A stretch of DNA of 7,982 nucleotides from CAZWKI01 sp964634645. Its GTDB lineage: Bacteria > Patescibacteriota > Patescibacteriia > UBA1558 > S5-K13. Under the pieces are notes generated by a model. That model had not been told where the DNA came from. It saw only the letters and a list, made by a program, of their open reading frames with translations, and did not search any database. The stretch's first letter is position 1; each line of letters starts with the position of its first letter. The stretch is taken from assembly GCA_964634645.1 (NCBI GenBank), contig CAZWKI010000043.1, positions 1 to 7,982 on the forward strand, read 5' to 3'. The translations under genes and the position numbers were made by a program. This document shows, piece after piece, positions 6,346-7,982 of this stretch.

Positions 6346-6675
6346 ATGGAAACAAATAATACAATAAAAAAAGAAATTTATTCAGAAAGAGGTTCTTTTT
6401 CGAAAATTAAACGTATAATAATAATCATTTTATTAATACTTGTTTTTATTTTTGGAATTTATTTATATTTTTGGATACGCTCTACACAAAAAATTCAAGT
6501 TGAAGCTAAAAATACAATTGAAAATGCTATTAAATATAATATTCTTAAAGAAAAAATTGAAAAAGAAAAGAGTAGATGTGAAAATTTTATTTCCCAACAA
6601 GAGGGAGATTTTGGTAGCTTTGAATATTGCAAAAAGTTTATTGATTGGGAATATGAACTTAAAAACAATTTATAA
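6346..6675 (+). CDS. Small single-pass membrane protein, unknown function
   Basis: 109 aa, not recognised. A short basic N-terminal segment (1-23, ending SKIKR) is followed by one strong membrane helix (about 24-44), then a 65-residue charged, helical C-terminal part with two cysteines (Cys78, Cys95) and a WEYEL motif near the end. The positive-inside rule predicts the N-terminus in the cytoplasm and the tail outside, where the cysteines could form a disulfide bond (inference). ATG 6346 is chosen; the frame is open back to 6274, but that start overlaps the upstream gene and adds a basic stretch without sense. No SD site is seen. A terminator follows at 6685. A different frame (6440-6682) is also open but is a low-complexity shadow. 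Confidence 0.7.
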   Translation: METNNTIKKEIYSERGSFSKIKRIIIIILLILVFIFGIYLYFWIRSTQKIQVEAKNTIENAIKYNILKEKIEKEKSRCENFISQQEGDFGSFEYCKKFIDWEYELKNNL

Positions 6676-6684
6676 ATTTTAATT

Positions 6685-6728
6685 AAAGGGTTTTTTAATA
6701 AATATTTTTAGGTACCCTTTTTTGTTTT
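6685..6728 (+). terminator. Intrinsic terminator after the small gene pair
   Basis: AAAGGGT (6685-6691) pairs with ACCCTTT (6714-6720), followed by TTTGTTTT. The 22-base AT-rich loop is long but can fold further. It separates the small gene pair from the gene at 6804. Confidence 0.6.
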
Positions 6729-6803
6729 ACTTTTATTTAAAAATATGAGAAAATTTATAAATAATAAAATCAGCTATAAAAATTTGTATCAATTGAAACT
6801 TAT

Positions 6804-7295
6804 ATGTTATATACAATATCTAAAATATTGGAATCAAAAGAGTTTCTCACTGTCATATATTCAATGTTACCAATAACAGAGCTTCGTGGAACAATACCTA
6901 TTGCGATTAGTGTTTGGAAAATAAGTCCCGGAATTGCCTTTTTGTTAAGTGTTCTAGGAAACACAATACCTGTTTTTGTTTTAATATTGGGATTAAATAA
7001 AATAGTAGAGTTATCAAATAAACATTCAAAAATTTTTGCAAAAATTATAAATTCAGTACTTCAAAGAACTAGAAAAAAAACATATGAAAAATTTGAAAAA
7101 TATGGAATGTTTGCCTTATTTATTTTTGTAGCAATACCACTTCCTTTTACTGGAGCATGGACAGCATCTATAGCAGCATGGTTATTTGGAATAAATTTAA
7201 AAAATGCCTTTTGGCCCATATTTATTGGCATCATAGTTGCTGGAATAATTGTTACTTCAATTACTATCGGAACAGTATCTATGTTTAAAATCTAG
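6804..7295 (+). CDS. Small multidrug export protein family (PF06695/COG2426)
   Basis: 163 aa, normal length for the family. The hallmark MLPITELRGTIPIAI (21-35) is followed by a membrane segment ending in GNTIPVFVLILGL (52-64), a basic cytoplasmic loop (about 72-95), FEKYG (97-101), the second family block AIPLPFTGAWTASIAAWLFGI (110-130, split helix with two prolines) and a last membrane helix (about 137-158). The two related blocks, E-L-R-G and P-F-T-G-A-W, look like re-entrant segments of a small integral membrane transporter. The 'multidrug export' name is a family label with little experimental support, so the substrate is unknown. ATG 6804 is the first plausible start and has no SD site; a loose TATAAA lies at 6775-6780 without a clear -35 box. 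A terminator (6685-6728) lies between it and the upstream pair, so it is probably transcribed separately. Confidence 0.88.
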   Translation: MLYTISKILESKEFLTVIYSMLPITELRGTIPIAISVWKISPGIAFLLSVLGNTIPVFVLILGLNKIVELSNKHSKIFAKIINSVLQRTRKKTYEKFEKYGMFALFIFVAIPLPFTGAWTASIAAWLFGINLKNAFWPIFIGIIVAGIIVTSITIGTVSMFKI

Positions 7296-7389
7296 TCAAA
7301 TTAATAATTGAGAGAATAAAGAAAAATATAGAGTCGAGTTTAATCTTATTGATAGTTGTAAAAAATTAATAAATTAGTTTAATCTTAAA

Positions 7390-7485
7390 TATAATGAGTT
7401 GGACTAGGGGGTAAATTACTCCACATTTCTCAAATTAGGAATATAAATATATCCATCATAATTTTGTATTATAGTTCTAACGTCC
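7390..7485. repeat. Intergenic direct repeat, copy 2
   Basis: Partner of 5855-5950, in the same orientation and about 1.5 kb away, aligned without gaps. The core 7418-7485 is the best conserved part. Copy 2 differs in having five G (7407-7411) and in losing the outer pairs of the stem possible in copy 1. Just after it, ACGTCCTGC occurs twice with a 12-base period (7480-7488, 7492-7500), and CACGA/TCGTG (7488-7492, 7503-7507) can form a short hairpin. On the minus strand 7416-7544 is open for 42 residues but has no ATG start. Confidence 0.85.
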
Positions 7486-7511
7486 TGCACGACGTCCTGC
7501 CATCGTGTAAT

Positions 7512-7546
7512 AACGGAGTCTAAAAGCTCTGTTTTTGCATTTTTTT
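7512..7546 (+). terminator. Intrinsic terminator after repeat copy 2
   Basis: AACGGAG (7512-7518) pairs with CTCTGTT (7527-7533) with one G-T pair, followed by TTT, GCA and seven T. It lies at a position relative to the repeat similar to the hairpin after copy 1, though the sequence differs. It probably ends transcripts from the gene at 6804 or from the repeat itself. Confidence 0.7.
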
Positions 7547-7593
7547 AATTTAAATTATATATAATTCGAAAATTTTATGTTTATAATATATTT

Positions 7594-7602
7594 TGCTATA
7601 AT
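7594..7602 (+). promoter_or_regulatory. Extended -10 promoter of the TspO gene
   Basis: TGCTATAAT is a perfect -10 box (7597-7602) with the TG extension; the -35 region (around 7574-7579, TTTATG) is poor. The expected start, six to seven bases downstream, falls at about 7609, the A of the ATG, which predicts a leaderless transcript. Confidence 0.6.
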
Positions 7603-7608
7603 GATAAT

Positions 7609-7982
7609 ATGGATATGTATAATTGGTACTTGCAACTTACTAAGCCTTCTTGGTCACCACCATCGTGGATTTTTGGACCCGTATGGACATTTTTATACGT
7701 TCTTATTTTTATTTCTTTTGGAAAAGTATTTATAATGGCTTTTAAAAAAGAAATTGCATTTATTGTGCTTTTACCCTTTATTTTAAATATAATTTTTAAT
7801 CTTTTATTTACACCAATTCAGTTTGGTCTCAAAAACAACTTTCTTGCCTCAATTGATATTTTTCTTGTTTTGACTACGCTTATTTGGGCAATGATTGCTA
7901 TTTATCCTTATGTGCGTTGGATTACATATATACAAATCCCATATTTATTATGGGTTTCTTTTGCAACAGCTTTACAATTTAC
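7609..7982 (+). CDS. tspO: TspO/MBR family membrane protein (tryptophan-rich sensory protein), 3'-truncated
   Basis: The gene starts at ATG 7609 and runs off the window after 124 codons, probably lacking only the last part of a family usually about 150-160 aa long. Family signatures are clear: KPSWSPPSWIFGPVWTFLY near residues 12-30, an LNIIFNLLF helix in the place of the usual L-N-x-x-W segment, and PYLLWVSFATALQF at the visible end, matching the last-helix motif P-Y-L-x-W-x-x-F-A-x-x-L. Five membrane helices are expected; the visible part covers at least four. TspO proteins bind porphyrins and sterol-like ligands and are linked to tetrapyrrole and stress signalling; the role here is unknown. 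No SD site is present and the -10 box lies so close that the message is probably leaderless. An ATG at 7615 is an alternative start. Confidence 0.9.
   Translation, partial: MDMYNWYLQLTKPSWSPPSWIFGPVWTFLYVLIFISFGKVFIMAFKKEIAFIVLLPFILNIIFNLLFTPIQFGLKNNFLASIDIFLVLTTLIWAMIAIYPYVRWITYIQIPYLLWVSFATALQF

Larger units (their letters stand above)
7296..7608. other. Intergenic region with repeat copy 2, terminator and promoter
   Basis: No coding frame is supported in these 313 bases. The first part (7296-7389) is AT-rich and contains a 12-base direct repeat, AGTTTAATCTTA, at 7337-7348 and 7376-7387. TATAAT at 7390-7395, with a loose TTAATA 18 bases upstream (7366-7371), could be a promoter reading into the repeat. 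Repeat copy 2, a hairpin terminator and the promoter of the TspO gene follow. No clear terminator lies directly after the stop codon at 7295. Confidence 0.7.

Noticed and set aside
6440..6682. Second + strand frame overlapping the 109-aa membrane protein
   Set aside because: Low-complexity Lys/Leu/Ile/Phe sequence from AT-rich DNA, with no start signal; the other frame has a proper membrane-protein layout.
5855..7485. Repeat pair as CRISPR repeats or insertion-sequence ends
   Set aside because: Only two diverged copies about 1.5 kb apart with ordinary genes between, direct rather than inverted, and no transposase or cas gene.
7416..7544. Minus-strand 42-residue frame in repeat copy 2 as a functional gene
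   Set aside because: No ATG and no ribosome site, a terminator hairpin within it, and copy 1 has stops in the matching region; kept only as a finding about the repeat.

Overview
This is an AT-rich bacterial window in which every gene lies on the + strand. The standard bacterial code fits. Small compact genes, missing Shine-Dalgarno (SD) sites in the right half, a very short transport protein and a TspO homologue would suit a small-genome lineage such as Patescibacteria/CPR. That is an inference: no rRNA, tRNA or ribosomal protein gene is present to test it.

Region 1 (1-5829) is a tight five-gene operon, cut by the left edge. It encodes two paralogous radical SAM enzymes of the B12-binding (COG1032/DUF4070-like) type, a double-GNAT-like acyltransferase, a smaller GNAT-like protein and a GH3-family acyl-adenylate/amide synthetase. 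Gaps are 10-16 bases, three of the internal genes have a clear AAAGGAG site, and the operon ends at a terminator that overlaps the last stop codon. The set looks like a small biosynthetic pathway: radical chemistry on a scaffold, carboxylate activation and amide formation by GH3, and N-acylation by the GNAT-like proteins. The product cannot be read from sequence, and I know of no named pathway with exactly this set.

Region 2 (5830-7608) holds three short genes: a 79-aa and a 109-aa predicted membrane protein as a pair, then a PF06695-type 'small multidrug export' membrane protein. The block is bracketed by two copies of a diverged direct repeat (5855-5950 and 7390-7485). Each copy is followed within about 60 bases by an intrinsic-terminator-like hairpin. 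Both copies can also be read on the minus strand as the same C-terminal peptide ending in a stop codon, so the repeat may be the relic of a gene end, a small RNA, or a genome-wide intergenic repeat.

Region 3 (7609-7982) is the 5' part of a TspO/MBR gene running off the right edge. An extended -10 promoter is placed so that the transcript probably starts at or next to the ATG (leaderless). The four genes of regions 2 and 3 lack an SD site, in contrast to the operon of region 1.

No CRISPR array, insertion sequence, integrase, tRNA or rRNA was seen.
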